From Ectocarpus siliculosus (Eukaryota > Sar > Phaeophyceae > Ectocarpales > Ectocarpaceae): a stretch of 64,000 bases of DNA. Location of the stretch: contig FN648398.1 of the NCBI GenBank assembly GCA_000310025.1, positions 334,237-398,236 of the forward strand. Reading direction: 5' to 3'. Shown one piece after another: positions 1 through 11,959 of the stretch. Position 1 is the first letter of the stretch. Each line of letters begins with the position of its first letter. The position numbers and the translations under genes are program-made. The notes below the pieces were generated by a model. That model was not told where the DNA came from and searched no databases. It worked only from the letters and a program-made list of their open reading frames with translations.

Positions 1-170
1 AGGGGGGGGGAAGGGGGGAGGAGGGGGGGGAGAGGGGGGGGGGGGGAGGGGGGGGAGGAAAAGGGGATGGGGGGGGGGGGGGAGGAGGAGGGAGGGCGAA
101 GGCGCTCGACTCGAAGGCGCTCGAAGAATTGGCGGTTTAGTCTTGTTGAGGGAGAGGGAGGTGGGGGGGC
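1..170. repeat. G-rich low-complexity tract at the window edge
   Basis: The first ~100 bases are almost pure G with scattered A, then grade into GA-rich sequence. The frame that opens here encodes only Gly/Glu/Arg-rich low complexity. It may be a real purine tract or a sequencing/assembly edge artefact. Confidence 0.8.
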
Positions 171-765
171 TTGGAGGAGTGAAAAAGTACAATGCACGGC
201 AAGTAATTGCGTTTGTGTACGGTGCGTTGCACGTGGCGAAGGTGACGCCACCGCCGTAGGCTCATGGACAGCTCCCCTCCGGAACGTTGCTGGCTTGAGA
301 AATATGCTTGGATTGATGATGTTTCCACGCATGGTATACATGCGTCCTATGATTCTGGTGTGTCGTTTGTTTGTATTATTTCGCCATATTCGCCCAAGGT
401 CCAATGTCGCGGGCTTGTCGCAGAAGCATTGAGAAGTTCTGAGATAGTTTTGCTTGGGGGGTTGTCCCCAAGCACTGTACTTCAAGTCTTAGGAACCAAC
501 CAGAAGTTCCCCCAGCCCATCAAAGCTATCATACGGCAGCCATCTTCTTCCGGCGCGGGGTGTACACACCATTAATTCTCTCAAACGTATCAAAGAACTA
601 CGTACTTCAGACCTTTGTGCTCGTATGCGTGCCGTCAACTCCAGCACACACAAGCACACGCCACGGAGACGGAGAAAGCCAACAAAGCCTGTATAAAACT
701 GTACCACCCAAAAACAAACAAACATTTTTCGTACCCCTCCCCGGGGGGGGGGGGGTGTCGGGGAG

Positions 766-2330
766 ATGTGCGCAAGGGCGGCACGACTCGTCTTGCGCCA
801 AACAAAGGATGCTAGGTCTTTCTTTGGAGTATCGCCAAACACCCAGGACGTGATCGGTCATGCATTTGGCTGCACTGCATGGATCTGGCGCCCTCCCACT
901 CGTTCATCTCTCCACTTCAGGAGCCCAAGAAGACACGGTACGAATTCACTGCCACGAACCGACGCCATCTTCACATCAGGGGCCTCTCTCATCAGTTGAT
1001 TCGCCTACACCCGTACGCAACCAAGCGTGGTTCTACAGCAACACACGAAAGCCTCTGTCCTAAAGCACCCTCCTGGGACACTCCAGCGCCAAGGGGGGCG
1101 ACTATCAGTGCCGTAATTGGAACACAATAGGATCTGCCCGCCTCGGGATCGTTGGCTTGGATCGTTGACCTTCAATCAAGCTCAAGCCCCCCACATTTTG
1201 CGCGCCGTACAACAAGGAATCTGCTATAATATTGTTGTCCCGTACGGGGTCTCAGGCGTCTCAGCCCTGCTTACGTGAACAACCTCGCAATACACTCACC
1301 CATCAGAATTTGAGGGGGGACGGGCATGAAGACGCCCAAGGTTAAGCACTTTGCTATATACATTCGTCGAACCTAAACCGTGCCAAGGATACAAAGTAAA
1401 AGGTCGAGAACGGGGAAGCGCGTGTACACTATCTGTACACGGCACCATCAGTGCGTCTGGTCTCCATAGCCCAGCCACCCTAGATGGCCAATCATCGTGA
1501 TAGAGCGGCCCAACATTCCCTCCCCGACCCCATTCCCTCGCTATCGCTACTGTTTGCCTGCCTAGACAGGATGGAGGCCAGGAATCTATGCCCTAAGGGC
1601 ATGCCATTGATTTGCGACCGGTTCCATATGGAGTTTATGTTACCGCGCAGAGGTACGGCCGACGACGGTAACCAGCCCACCGACTTCAGGCATGTGTGCA
1701 GCACCGTCTCCACCTTCCCCTCCCTGACCTATTCAAGCCCAGTCAGCCTGCCCGATCTTCGGTGCAGATGCCGGCTCTTCATCATTCTCGTAGACCGTCC
1801 ACGGAATCTCCCATTACGCCTGGCCTCGAAAGCTGGCACTAACTCTGCTGTTCTTATTGGCAGCTTTACGGCTGCTCTTTCTGCAGCTGTCATTGTTGCT
1901 CGTCGCCGGCAGCACGACGAAGCCCCGATTGCCGCCGTTCCGGGCGCCGCCATTTCCTCAGGTGGAGGTCGCTTCCTCCACGTTCGCCCTACTCTTGCGG
2001 GATTTCGTCCTATATGCAGATCCTTCCTTCAGTGCGGCGCGTTCGGGTGTGAGATCAAGATCGTACTAAACAGTATGATTGGGGTCATATTTTGACTCCA
2101 CAGCTTCCACCTTCAATGGAGGTTGGAAACGTAGGCGGTGTGTTGGTGATAGGAGAGCCTGCCCTTGATCTTGTCTCCTACTTGCATGTACTGGATGCCG
2201 GCATTGAAAGTCCCTTCCTCCACAACATACGATTTCATAAACTCATTCCATCCGGCACGCTTTCCCACCAACCACGGACGGCACAACGCAACGGGCAAAT
2301 TCTCAGCAGTTTCTTGCTTCGATATACCTA
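766..2330. other. Conserved 3' flank of the RGS-DUF4395 gene, no gene assigned
   Basis: This stretch lies downstream of the minus-strand stop codon at 3132 and has a clear partner at 18190-19740. Several open frames exist on both strands, including a plus-strand frame at 1484-2095 and a minus-strand frame at 1729-1953. In the second copy the corresponding frames carry stops and indels in different places, so no frame is convincingly conserved as protein. It could hold 3' UTR or an exon of a further minus-strand gene. I see no recognisable domain. Confidence 0.4.
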
Positions 2331-2533
2331 ATAAGATTGTCTACAGAGTCTCTCCCCCCGTTGTTGTTGTTATTGCTGCCATTGCTCTTGCTGAAGGCAT
2401 CGATATCGTCGCATCATCGACATGGCTCCGGCGTGAAACAGCCCCCATCAACCCTACCCCCTACTACAGTAGTCCGTTCGTGCAGATCGACATATGTCCA
2501 TCATTGAAAGAAAACACCCCCCCCACTGCCTCT

Positions 2534-2662
2534 CCGGTGTTGGCCATCGGGGTTGGGTTTTCGTCGCTTGGCAATGACGTTATAAAACAAGCCGCCCCGC
2601 CCGGTGTTTGCCGTCGGGGTTGGGTTTTCATCGCTTGGCCGCGATGTTGTAAAACACGCCGA
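2534..2662 (+). repeat. Tandem duplication, period about 68 bp
   Basis: Two adjacent imperfect copies begin at about 2535 and 2603, each containing 'cggggttgggttttc' followed by 'tcgcttggc' and 'aaaac.agccg'. The array lies just upstream of interspersed repeat copy A. Confidence 0.75.
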
Positions 2663-2705
2663 TCACATCGCGAGCTTGGCAACCAGGTTGCCGCTTTTTT
2701 TTTTT

Positions 2706-3117
2706 GCGGTAACCATGAATGGTGGTCAAGTAGATCATGTTGTGCGGGGCCGAGAAACCTCAATCCGCGCAAACGGGATAATCGCGCCACGTTATGATAA
2801 CAATTGGTCAAGCATTCTCGAGGCAGTTACACAGTGCTTACAACTCTGTACTTGGAAGTGAAAGCACCAGAAAATAAATTATGTCATACGCAGCTGTCAT
2901 CCGTACGCAAGGAAGTACGCACAAGATGCCGAACACCCTTAGCAGGATGCAGCGCACCCTTCATGCGACTCGCCGAATACCTCACGGCGCTTCGCGCTTG
3001 GTGATGTGAGAGCCTGGTCTGGCGAGAACCCGGCGTGCTCCGTCCCGGCTTTGTAGTGATGCGCCGTCAATGGTCTAACGACTACGTCATACACGACTAC
3101 CAGCACCCCCCCCCCCC
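2706..3117 (+). mobile_element. Dispersed repeat of unknown class, copy A
   Basis: This segment recurs inverted at 23265-23618. Shared landmarks in order are 'gtcaagt.gatcatgttgtg', 'ggaagtgaaagcacc', 'cgcagctgtcatccgtacgc', 'gccgaacacccttagcagga', 'cgccgaatacctcacggcgc' and a 12-base C run at the end (3106-3117). Copy A has about 60 extra bases after 'ttggtgatgtg'. The 3' end abuts the last exon of the RGS-DUF4395 gene copy 1. In the partner the element lies inside an intron, so the two are independent insertions and not part of the segmental duplication. I see no terminal repeats, target duplication or known coding domain. Confidence 0.65.
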
Positions 3118-3131
3118 GCCCCCCGCCTCCT

Positions 3132-6100
3132 CTATTCGCCACAATACTCGGGGCCCACCTCTTGCGATCCCACCATGAACTGGATGTTGCATTCTTCGCA
3201 CACGGTAGTAGGTAGAATCTTGGATCGTGCTGCCATCCTGCCGATCAAAAGCAGGGTTAGGAATGGCAGGCTTGGAATAAGCCTGGAAAGTGCTGTGCAA
3301 CAACACGTCCTGCAGTGATTGAATGCACCCAGCATGGCAGGGGGAGCAGTGTCCGTGGTACGACTACCAAATCGGACATGAACGGTGCATGTTGCGTGAA
3401 TTAAAAATACTCTGAACAGCGCCTCCCCCGTCAGAGTGGCCTTGGAGCTAGGAACACCTTTGCGTGAGCCAGGAGGTTCAATTTTGTTCGAAAGGCAACG
3501 AAGGTTCTCAAACCCCCAAGACGAAGCCGCTGCCGGCCCGGAGGGGGGTAATGACTCTTCAGGTTCTCGGGCGTTCATATGAACATGAAGACACACATGA
3601 CCCCTGCAACGATCTCCTTGTCAAATCTGTGGGGCCTGTACTCCCTGATATCCTTCAACCTCAACAACCATTCGCCGGTACCACCATCGCCGTCAGCACC
3701 ACCAAGACCATCTTCACCAAGATGAATCCATCACTCAATATGTTTGCTAAGACAATCTCACCCGAAGATGATGCAGGCGATGCAGAAGTTGCAGAAACCT
3801 GACAAAAAGCTTGCCCCAAACAGGCCCGCGGCGATAACTCCCATTGCCAGGTACTGCTTTAAAAAAGCCAGCACCATGCACGAGGCGGCGAACACCAGGC
3901 CGATCGACTGCACGAACCTCTTGGGTGGTCCTGGCGTGAACCTGGAACCCAGTTGTATTGTGTGTTTGTGTGTTCAATTAAGGGGTTAGATGCTCGTATT
4001 TTCGGACCGAGAAAGAACCTTCGAGGGTGCCGAAACATTCTCCAGAATGACGCCATTGGTCCTTGGAGTACGCCCCAAACATCTTCCGCTCAGCATCGAA
4101 TGTGCCAGAGGCATAATCGTACCCTGGTGCACCCCCCACCGGATAGTGTCTCCCGTAACAAAACAACTAGGATGTCTACCCCCAGAGGGTCCTTCCGGGC
4201 CCGAAGGGAGACCGTGTAAGTGACACGTTTAGCTGTTATCTACGTCATCAAATGCAGTGATGACTATGTTCTACATGGCACGTCTGAGTCCCAAGCGACC
4301 CAGAGAGGCAGGAAAGCAATGTGGAAGAGCCTCCAAGAACCTGTATTCTTGGGTAGGAGACGGTCGAAACAGAGCAGGAGATACGTGTGCGGATGACCAC
4401 AACCACGCCTGAACACGCTGCTGGAACTGCCGAAGCATGTTCGTACGGAGTCGTTCTTCTAATGCCCTCCCATTAAATGAGAGCACCAACAATCTTCGCC
4501 AGGAATACCGAAGGTAACATGTAGAAGCGACCTTCGGACTAGAAGCCAGCGACGGAAACAATGAAAGGTGGCATAAACGCTAACAATTCAAGGGATAGAC
4601 TACACTCCAAACTTCTACCGGACTCCCTTAGGCGTACTGTCATTCACTCGCTCGTCGCACACTGTTGCGTTGCCCGGCAACCTGATGACAAATATTTTCC
4701 AGCGAGTGCAAGACACCCCATATGCAGGGTATGTGAAAATGGCGGACTTATGTTAATCAAATAAATTCTAAAATATACCCATACCCCTGTAACGACATCT
4801 TGAACACATGCGTGACCCACGATGCCGCTAAAGCACCTATGACGCCCTTCTTTCATGGTATCCCCTCCCTTCCCCGGTACGAGGGCTTCGCGTCGAAGAG
4901 CAAGTGTGGTTACTGCTCAGATGACCGCGCCCCAGGTGGAATGAGATAATCGCGACCCACAGGGCATGTCGGAAGCCTGTCAGTGTAAGACCGAAAGGAA
5001 GCCCGTACACTTTAGGCATTGGGCATCGTGGCGTCTTCCGCCGGCAATCTAGCTTCGCGTGTGGGCCCAGGGGGTCGGACTGTAGATTGCACACGGTCAC
5101 AAAATGGTAGCCGAGAGCATACAACACAGAAGAAGACAACACACGCTCACCGGTTCTCGAGAAGACCCAGCCGGTCCACCACAAAGGGGCGTAGCACAAA
5201 CAGGACAAACAATGCCTGCAGTACCGCGCGGTGCGATACCAAAGGGCATGTCAAAACCAACTTAAGATACAAAGAGTGTTGGACGGGAGACGTTAAGCGT
5301 TTATATGGATGGATGCAGCGGGCGAGGTAGATTGGGGGGAAAAACTCGGTAAGAGAGGTGTCACCGTTGCTGTTCGTTGGCACTGTCCGAGTCCGAATGA
5401 AAAATTGCGCACTGTGCCGCAACGGGCTTACTGATGATCATGAATAATCTCGATGTAACCTCCAACCCCAACCCTCTGGGTTCCACAAAAGAGAAAGACT
5501 CGTTCCTGCATGTCCGGAAATGAGCAGAAGGTATATTGTCGTCAACGTTTTGGCATCAGTATCGATGGCACGCACATCATTCGCCACCGGAGACATGCCC
5601 TCCAATAATCGCATTACAACGGTTGCTTTCACGTGACGGCACCAAGGTTTGTTTGAATATACGGATGTCGATGAAACCGCGACGGCCAGAACCTAGAACG
5701 ACGAGCACGGCTCCGAGGGTAGCATATCTTCGAAATAGGAAAGGCTTACGAACGATGACTTCGCAACGCCTGTTGTTAACGACGCAAGTTCCTATCAGTA
5801 GGCGATGCCTGAGCTCTAATGTATATGAAAGGCAGTATGTAATAACATCGCAGCTGCCTGCTGTGTAGTATTGGGATGGGCCAACAATTCACAACTGCTG
5901 TAAATACGGTGCGAAGGCGGATTTGTTTTGTTTGGTTCAGATCGCAGTGTTTTGATGTGATGGAATGCAACGAACGAGTGAATCACGATAGCCTCGACGA
6001 CTGTCCGTGAGTGAAAAATCCAACTCGAAAAGTATTCAACATATAAGATCGCGGGAGTCGCCGATGGGCAGAAATGCTTATGAGCAACAACAAGATATGA

Positions 6101-8758
6101 TTCGTAGCCAAACACACCTGAGGGTCCAATCGAGGTCCGCAGGTTATCCTAGCAATGTAGCCGTAGGTGATGGGCACCCACAACCACGGCACCCCGTGCC
6201 AAGCGAAGTAGGATGCCACTGGCACGGAGAGAGTCGAGAGGCAGGCGTGCAACCGGCTCTCGGCGTTGTTGACCGGGCTCGGGAAGGAGAAAAATGCGTT
6301 CATCGTTAGTCCATCCTGCACGGGTGCAGGGCGAGACCGGGGGCTGAGTCGCACGGGCGACGGGACGAGAATCACGTACTCAACGTAATTCCATCCTGAA
6401 CGTATGGGATGGCAAAGATGAAATGGGTTCGTGTCGAGGACGCTATCGCAACTGCTGTGTAGGGTGCGCTCAGAAGTCTTGAACCGATGTAGTCGGCCAC
6501 GGTCGGACGGGGGTGAGTGGAGCATCTTCACGGCAGAGACCGAAGAGCCGACATAAATCCCACCAGAACATGCGTCCATATCATAATATTGCCCGTACAA
6601 ACGGGTTGAAAAGATGGCGTGGAGGTGATTCTGAGAGCTCATCTTTTCCTCGTCTTGGATAGAATATCATGAGAGTGGTAAACCAAAGAGACTAGCCATC
6701 CCCCCTTTACTCCCCGCAAGGGTGAAATTGGAAAGTTTGTACTTCGCCGACCACAAAACAAGCAAGAGATCACTGGAAGACAACACAACGGAATTCACCC
6801 CATCACACCTGCATCCACCAAATGGCCTCCAGCGAGGATATTCGGAGTTGGCGTTGCGTAACGACATAGTCTTTGTACCGGGAGTAATTGTCGGCCTTTA
6901 CCATTGCTAGAATAGCATGGTAGGCGCCATCTAGGCAGCCTCGATCTGACGGCTCCTTTAAGGGGTCCTGCGCATAGGTGATAATATTGTGACATAGTCA
7001 TTCGCTCGGCATGGCCTGGGGGCCGTGTACGTTTGTGGTCTGTGGTGAACCAACAACCTATAAGTGGCAGATTGTGGGTTCAACTCTCTCTCCGGAGTGA
7101 ATGAAATCTGTAACTTGCGGTGGAAAACGACGACTTCGTGAGTCCACACTCTGGCTTCACGATCGACGAGAGAATGGGACGGCGGAGTCCTTGGGATGAA
7201 AGCTAAGGCAAGTACCGCAGGAGGAAAGGTGGGTAATTATCCGAAACACAACAGTACGAAAAAACAGACCTCCTTGAATTGTAAACCCCTTCCCACCGTT
7301 GGGCCGCGGCTGATACATGTCAGAAATGAACGTAGAGAGTGTGTAGACTGGCGCCAGAAGAAACGGGCCCAACACATTTACATACCAGATATGACTATTT
7401 TCACTCATATCAAGCCAAACCACACGATGGTTTCGAGTACCGTCGTTTTCGCTGACGCGCGGCGTCTCGGCATAGTTGGCCGCATGGCACGGAATGAAGG
7501 CATAGTGTCTTGTTGATAAAACCAGCAGGCTGACCAATCCATCCAACGCGGATAATCATTTTTATTTTGGTCTCATGTGTGTCCTGCCAAAGGTGCAGCA
7601 TCGAATACGCCCCTAACTCTTACCCATTTGGAGCGGTCCCAAGCACAGCTATTTGACGCATAGAGATACAAAAGCCAACACCAACGACACTTTTGACGAT
7701 GGCAACTAACAGCAGGATCATCGCTGCAACAACAACGACCAACCTTGTCAAGGCCGCTAAGAACAGTTGCCACTCTTGCCTCCGTCTCCCTCAGTTCTTT
7801 GTCGCTTAGGTTCACCTCCGACGGAGAGTTTCCCCCGACGTACTCTGACATGATGTGCAAGAGGTCCATTCTGTATTTTTCCATATCTCGCTGCGCACGT
7901 AGTGCGTTTATCTGAAGGGACAGGCGGAAATTCCTCGTCACGAACACGCCAGAAGAGTTCGGTGTATGTGCACTATACAAACGCCGATGGGACGTCGGGA
8001 GACTTCGACCCATGGGCCGTCCTAAGGATCGAGTGCATTGGACGGCAGATACATGTGCCCAAACCGAAGGCCGCCATTGTACCACCCACGATGCCCATTG
8101 GTCATTGTCTGCCAACCTTCCGTCATGAAGTCGCCATAGGTCGGTATTGCGCAACCCATGAGCCCATACAGTGCACTCATGGGGTTTTCGATCTCCCGTG
8201 GCCTCCAAGGCCATCCGACTGCCAGAAACCATCGGGAATACCAGGGCTCCCCACGGGCACGTCATGAGCCCCTTTGGACGCCAATGGGGTCTCATGGAAT
8301 ATCCATGGGTCGCCCATGAGCCACATGTGGTCGTTATGGCAAACCCCGCACCGTTTTTGACTCGGAAATGAATCTTAGTAGCACTATACATTCCCCCATT
8401 CGCGTTCACTTGCTTGTATTCCAACAGCGAACCAACGCAGCTGTAGCCCCCTGCAACAGAACGATACACTGCTGTGCTCGGTTTCAATCCCGAGGTAAAA
8501 AAACTAGACTACAATCTAATAGCAACTCGAACTTAGGCCTGAAACCGTGGTAGGCAAATCAACCCCACCGTGACCTACTCACCTCTTCAAGAAAAGCAAG
8601 GTTCTCGGCGAAGAAGGCCTTCGTGGCATAGGCCGAGAACGAATCCAAGTCGAACGGCGGTTCGAGGAACGCCCGGGATAGCACATCTTCCAGAGGAGGT
8701 GCGGTGCCCACCACAACGAATTTGCGCTCGCGCGTCGAATTGCCTCTCCGCGGGCTTG
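3132..8758 (-). CDS. RGS domain / DUF4395 membrane-domain fusion protein, copy 1 (seven exons, 5' end not found)
   Basis: Exons in transcript order are 8758-8583, 7911-7744, 6967-6809, 6315-6118, 5215-5151, 3941-3762 and 3447-3132 (stop TAG). All junctions have AG acceptors and GT donors and the phases match throughout. Exons 1-3 form a regulator-of-G-protein-signalling domain: 'APPLEDVLSRAFLEPPFDLD', then 'FFAENLAFLEE', 'SPSEVNLSDKELRETEARV' and 'CLDGAYHAILAMVKADNYSR', matching the helical order of RGS boxes that accelerate GTP hydrolysis by Galpha. Exons 4-6 form a DUF4395-type membrane domain: 'FPSPVNN', 'CGPRLDPQ', 'FVLRPFVVDRLGL', 'PGPPKRFVQSIGLVF' and 'FCNFCIAC', with three or four hydrophobic helices. 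Exon 7 adds a hydrophobic stretch and a tail ending in 'VCEECNIQF' and 'YCGE'. About 420 residues are visible. Exon 1 starts in phase 2, so at least one upstream exon exists; its position is unknown. The function of DUF4395 is not established. A membrane-tethered G-protein regulator is inference. Confidence 0.75.
8005..8335. repeat. Degenerate array of CATG-centred palindromes in RGS intron 1 (copy 1)
   Basis: The intron between RGS exons 1 and 2 is crowded with short variants of CCCATGGGC and CCCATGAGCC spaced 10-30 bases apart. The paralogous intron of copy 2 has the same kind of array at about 27590-28090, expanded and rearranged. Confidence 0.6.
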
Positions 8759-8982
8759 CTGCAAGAGTGATGTCGAACGAATGGTGTGGAGCCAGGAGTT
8801 CGGTGATTGAGAATGGCAAGGGGAGCTGATCTGAATCCTTGAACCAACGTGTAAGAAAGTAATGCTCCGCCATAGAGCCTGGCCTTGTATTCCGAAGGGT
8901 TCATTCAGGTTGTGTCTTCTTTCGGTTACAAAATTTTGGCTTAGCGCACAATTGTGTGGAGGAACTGATTCTGTGTGTGCTT

Positions 8983-9078
8983 CTTTGATGAGCGTCGATC
9001 GTGCTACCGTTGACAATTGGAACATTCTTTGATGAGCGTCTTTGATGAGCGTCGATTGTGCTAACCGTTGACCATTGA
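8983..9078 (+). repeat. Tandem duplication with 'tttgatgagcgtcgat' units
   Basis: Two near-identical ~36-base units ('tttgatgagcgtcgatcgtg' and 'tttgatgagcgtcgattgtg', each followed by 'ctaccgttgacaattg'-like sequence) are separated by a short partial third copy of 'tttgatgagcgtc'. Immediately upstream (in transcript sense) of the first RGS exon found. Confidence 0.7.
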
Positions 9079-9639
9079 AATACGCCAGTCAGTCAATAGC
9101 GGGAGAGGTTGGACGACACGGTCAATTCTCCCGCCTCAGCTTTCCTGTCATACGAGATCATGTGTTGCGTGTTCAGCACATGAACGAGACAACTGAGGTG
9201 AACTAGATTGGCCGGGAAACGTTGTGAGAGAGACTGTAAACGATGTGAATGCCAACCAACGGACACACACGGGTACAATTTCTTCGGTTCCATCACCGGT
9301 GATTGTGACGACGTTGATGTCTACACCCGAGGTGAAGTAGGAACAACGAAGTCGGGCCTGGTATCGTCCGTACGATTGAGGAGATAAAGTGCCTTTTACG
9401 ATGCCATTCGACCATTCCTGAGGGATTGGGCCCTACAGCCTTCGAGCCGGGAGGGTATGCAAACCGGCGATGACCACTCGAGAGGATAACATCCCGGCGT
9501 ATGTGGATTCTGCACCTCACCCTCCACCGCCAAACCTGTGGACATGACGACGGAATGCAGCGCTTCTCCTTGGCCAGCTCTTGTCGAGAAAAATCATATA
9601 CATGTGTACAAGGCCCCCCTTCCGGAGTGGTTTCCAGGC

Positions 9640-10800
9640 CTCCCGAGTGTGACACAAGATGGCATACGCGAAGGTTTTCTCATGGTGCGAGTTGACGATC
9701 GGTATTCGTGGTGCTTGTTGCTGTACACAGCATTGCATGCTTGTTTGAGCCAGCTCTGGCCGACAACAGCTTGTCAGCGGGGTTTGTCCGTAGAGCCAGC
9801 TGCTTGATTCAGCTAATGTTCTGTCGCGACAATGACTGCACTAATTTGAATCCGAAGTTCCACAAGCAGAGGCGGGAGCGCAGGCTCCGATGACGGAACT
9901 GCTGTGGGTGCATGCGGTCAGTAATGTGTTTACAGAGTGTATCCTGCGCATGCAGCGAAGTGTAGACGAGAAGTGGTGCTGTAGGACGTTAGGATGACAA
10001 AGCGATCTTCTATCGTTAGCGACGGTAGATATCATATCCCCTGGACTGATTGCAAAGCTCGACTACTCCACAGCAACGCGAATGGTGGTGCCGACTAGTT
10101 GGCGTCAGGACCTTCCCGCTGAGAAGTTTCCGAAAACATATCGTTAGATGTGTTCACCATCTTCGTCGTGGACAAATGCGGTTTTGAAAATCTATCCTGG
10201 GTGTGTGATATCCAATGTCGCCTACGGTATCTAAGTATAAATGAATCACAGATAGAATCAGCGAATGTGGAAATAAGTCAAGGAATTTTTTTCTGGGGAA
10301 CTGCTTTTAAACGGGCTACGTCAAGCAGAGGGATGACGAAAGCTCTGAAGAAGAACGATGGGCAGGATTGTCGGGCAGTCGTGTCGGGATGTACGCCGCA
10401 TCACCGGCTTCATTCATGTGAAGCCCGTCGTTGGCAGCGGGAGGCATGTTTTCCCCTTTCTTTCGTCTTTGGTGGGTTTCGGTAACGGTTCGCCAGGCTT
10501 TGTCGGCGCGGAACAATTCTCCGCGAAAGGGGGTCAGTCCCCGCGGCTTCGAACGTGGAGCACACGCGCACCACGGATGCTGCTCCGGGCATGCGCAGTA
10601 CTGTAGCCAGGAGCCTGTGTAACTCTGAGAAAGAAGTGCGAAAAACATCGCGGCCACCAGAGAAAGAAACGCCAAAGGACGAACATTGACCACACAAAAT
10701 TACGTTCATATAGTTGGCTGCCTGTCCAATGTACTATATTAGGAAGTAGACAGCTCCCCCTTCCAGTAGAGTATTGGTGAAAGTGGGGGATCGAGGAGCT
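9640..10800. other. No gene recognised
   Basis: Short overlapping open frames occur on both strands with no recognisable domain, conserved partner or splice pattern. The missing 5' exon(s) of the RGS-DUF4395 gene copy 1 could lie between 8.8 and about 10 kb; a block at 9.40-9.55 kb is shared with 29.12-29.27 kb and is the best place to look. Confidence 0.4.
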
Positions 10801-10805
10801 TCCAG

Positions 10806-11950
10806 TAGTGAATCAATACATGTATCTCGGGTTAGAAATCGTAATAGGCTGTACATAAAATGCGCCGTGTCCAAAGAAACGGAAAGAGCAAAGGGCGAGC
10901 TGGGAAGTTGCACCCAATATTCCCGAAAACCAGAGTATCGATGCATGCACCGAATCAATGATGTTGAAGAGCGTAGTGGTCCCCGACACCAGAGTACGCC
11001 GGAGAAGTATGGAAGGGAATAACGAGGGTAAGCTCGAGGCGACGCAGAAGAATGCAGCGAAAATTACCCTACGATGCTCCAAGCGCACAAGTAATGCAGC
11101 AGTAAGGGCATAGCTGGGGGTCCAATCCCTACGATCGGGAAGAGACACAAGGAAGCGAAAATGACAGAACCGCATGCACACTGCGGGAGAGGAGAGGTTG
11201 CCGAGGAACGCTTGGAAGGCGCAGTGGTTAAACGACGAAAGGGGTACACAACCCACGGAGTGGGCTAAAGGTTGTAGTGACACATGTCAGGTGTTCGAAA
11301 TTGTCGACGTTTCCGATACGTTGGATAAACGGTAGGCTTAGAGGGTCCAAGAAAAAGGTATCTGTTGCTTGGCCCAGAGAAGAAGCACCGAAGCTTGCAA
11401 AATAAGCTAGGATAAGCAGGGTCAAAAAGTTTGAGAATGTTGAAAGAATGAACACGGTTCAAAGCACGTGCCTACATGGACCACTGGATGAGGAACAAAG
11501 CTGAAGGTTAAATTGGACTGGGGACATGGCCTTCGAGAACGCAGACGAATATTCATGGTGGTAGACAAAGGCGACGACACGTTCAAGAATTGCTACGGCG
11601 CCGAGTGCGAAGACCGGGTTCGTTTTTGCAGAAAAGTCTGTTTTTTCGAAGAGGAGAGAGAAATGTACGTGTCTGCGCTGGGACAAATTTAAGGAAGGTC
11701 CAGAGAGATGTTTGGGGGATGGCAATACCCAGGACGGCAGCTATAGTAGGAAACAGGAAGTGGGCTGGGGTGATACCGGCAGAATGGATACGTAGGATAG
11801 GGAAGACATTCTTGAACCACCTTTGGCAAAGTAGGAACCATTTCGTCAACGGTGATGGGCCCTGTGGAAACAATTATTTGCCCTCTGTTCAAGGAGACGA
11901 CAAAGTGCACAAAAGGTGCCGGGACGTCGGGTGGATCACTTTCTAAAATC
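10806..11950 (+). pseudogene. Degenerate non-LTR retrotransposon (LINE) 3' part, copy I
   Basis: One frame starting near 10806 reads 'NQYMYLGLEI', the motif that follows the reverse-transcriptase core in LINE proteins (YKYLGVxI). Around 11060-11150 it reads 'KITLRCSKRTSNAAVRA' then a stop and 'LGVQSLRSGRDTRKRKWQ', typical of the region after RT in LINE ORF2 (TSNAAVxxELGxxPLxxRRDxxKLKxW). Stops and frame changes interrupt it. The 3' part (11700-11900) resembles 13200-13330 and 48590-48700. It is 5'-truncated and can make no functional protein. Superfamily cannot be fixed from what is left. Confidence 0.65.
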
Positions 11951-11959
11951 TTTGACAAT

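Larger units (their letters stand above)
766..9640. repeat. Segmental duplication, unit 1
   Basis: The order of recognisable blocks here matches that of 18190-29285 in the same orientation: 'atcgccaaacacccaggac' near 830, blocks at 1.3-2.1, 3.1-3.4, 3.75-4.2, 4.3-4.75, 4.9-5.3, 6.1-6.65, 6.8-7.0, 7.74-7.91, 8.58-8.76 and 9.4-9.55 kb each have a partner in unit 2. Exons are best conserved; introns align only in patches, so the duplication is old. Each unit contains one complete set of the seven RGS/DUF4395 exons on the minus strand. Unit 2 is longer, mainly because of a 4-kb intron between its third and fourth exons. Confidence 0.85.

Noticed and set aside
1484-2095. 203-codon plus-strand frame as a gene
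   Set aside because: The duplicated counterpart near 18880-19450 has stops and frame changes in this frame, so it is not conserved as protein.
3990-4170. Extra exon between exons 5 and 6 ('GYDYASGTFDAERKMFGAYS')
   Set aside because: The frame is partly conserved in copy 2 near 20750-20860, but no acceptor/donor pair fits the flanking phases, and exon 5 joins exon 6 in frame without it. It remains a possible alternative exon.
3762-6315. Seven-transmembrane receptor encoded by the hydrophobic exons next to the RGS exons
   Set aside because: An RGS neighbour first suggested a 7TM-RGS receptor, but the hydrophobic exons lie after the RGS exons and match DUF4395 motifs (GPR, PPKRF, FC..C) with only three or four helices.
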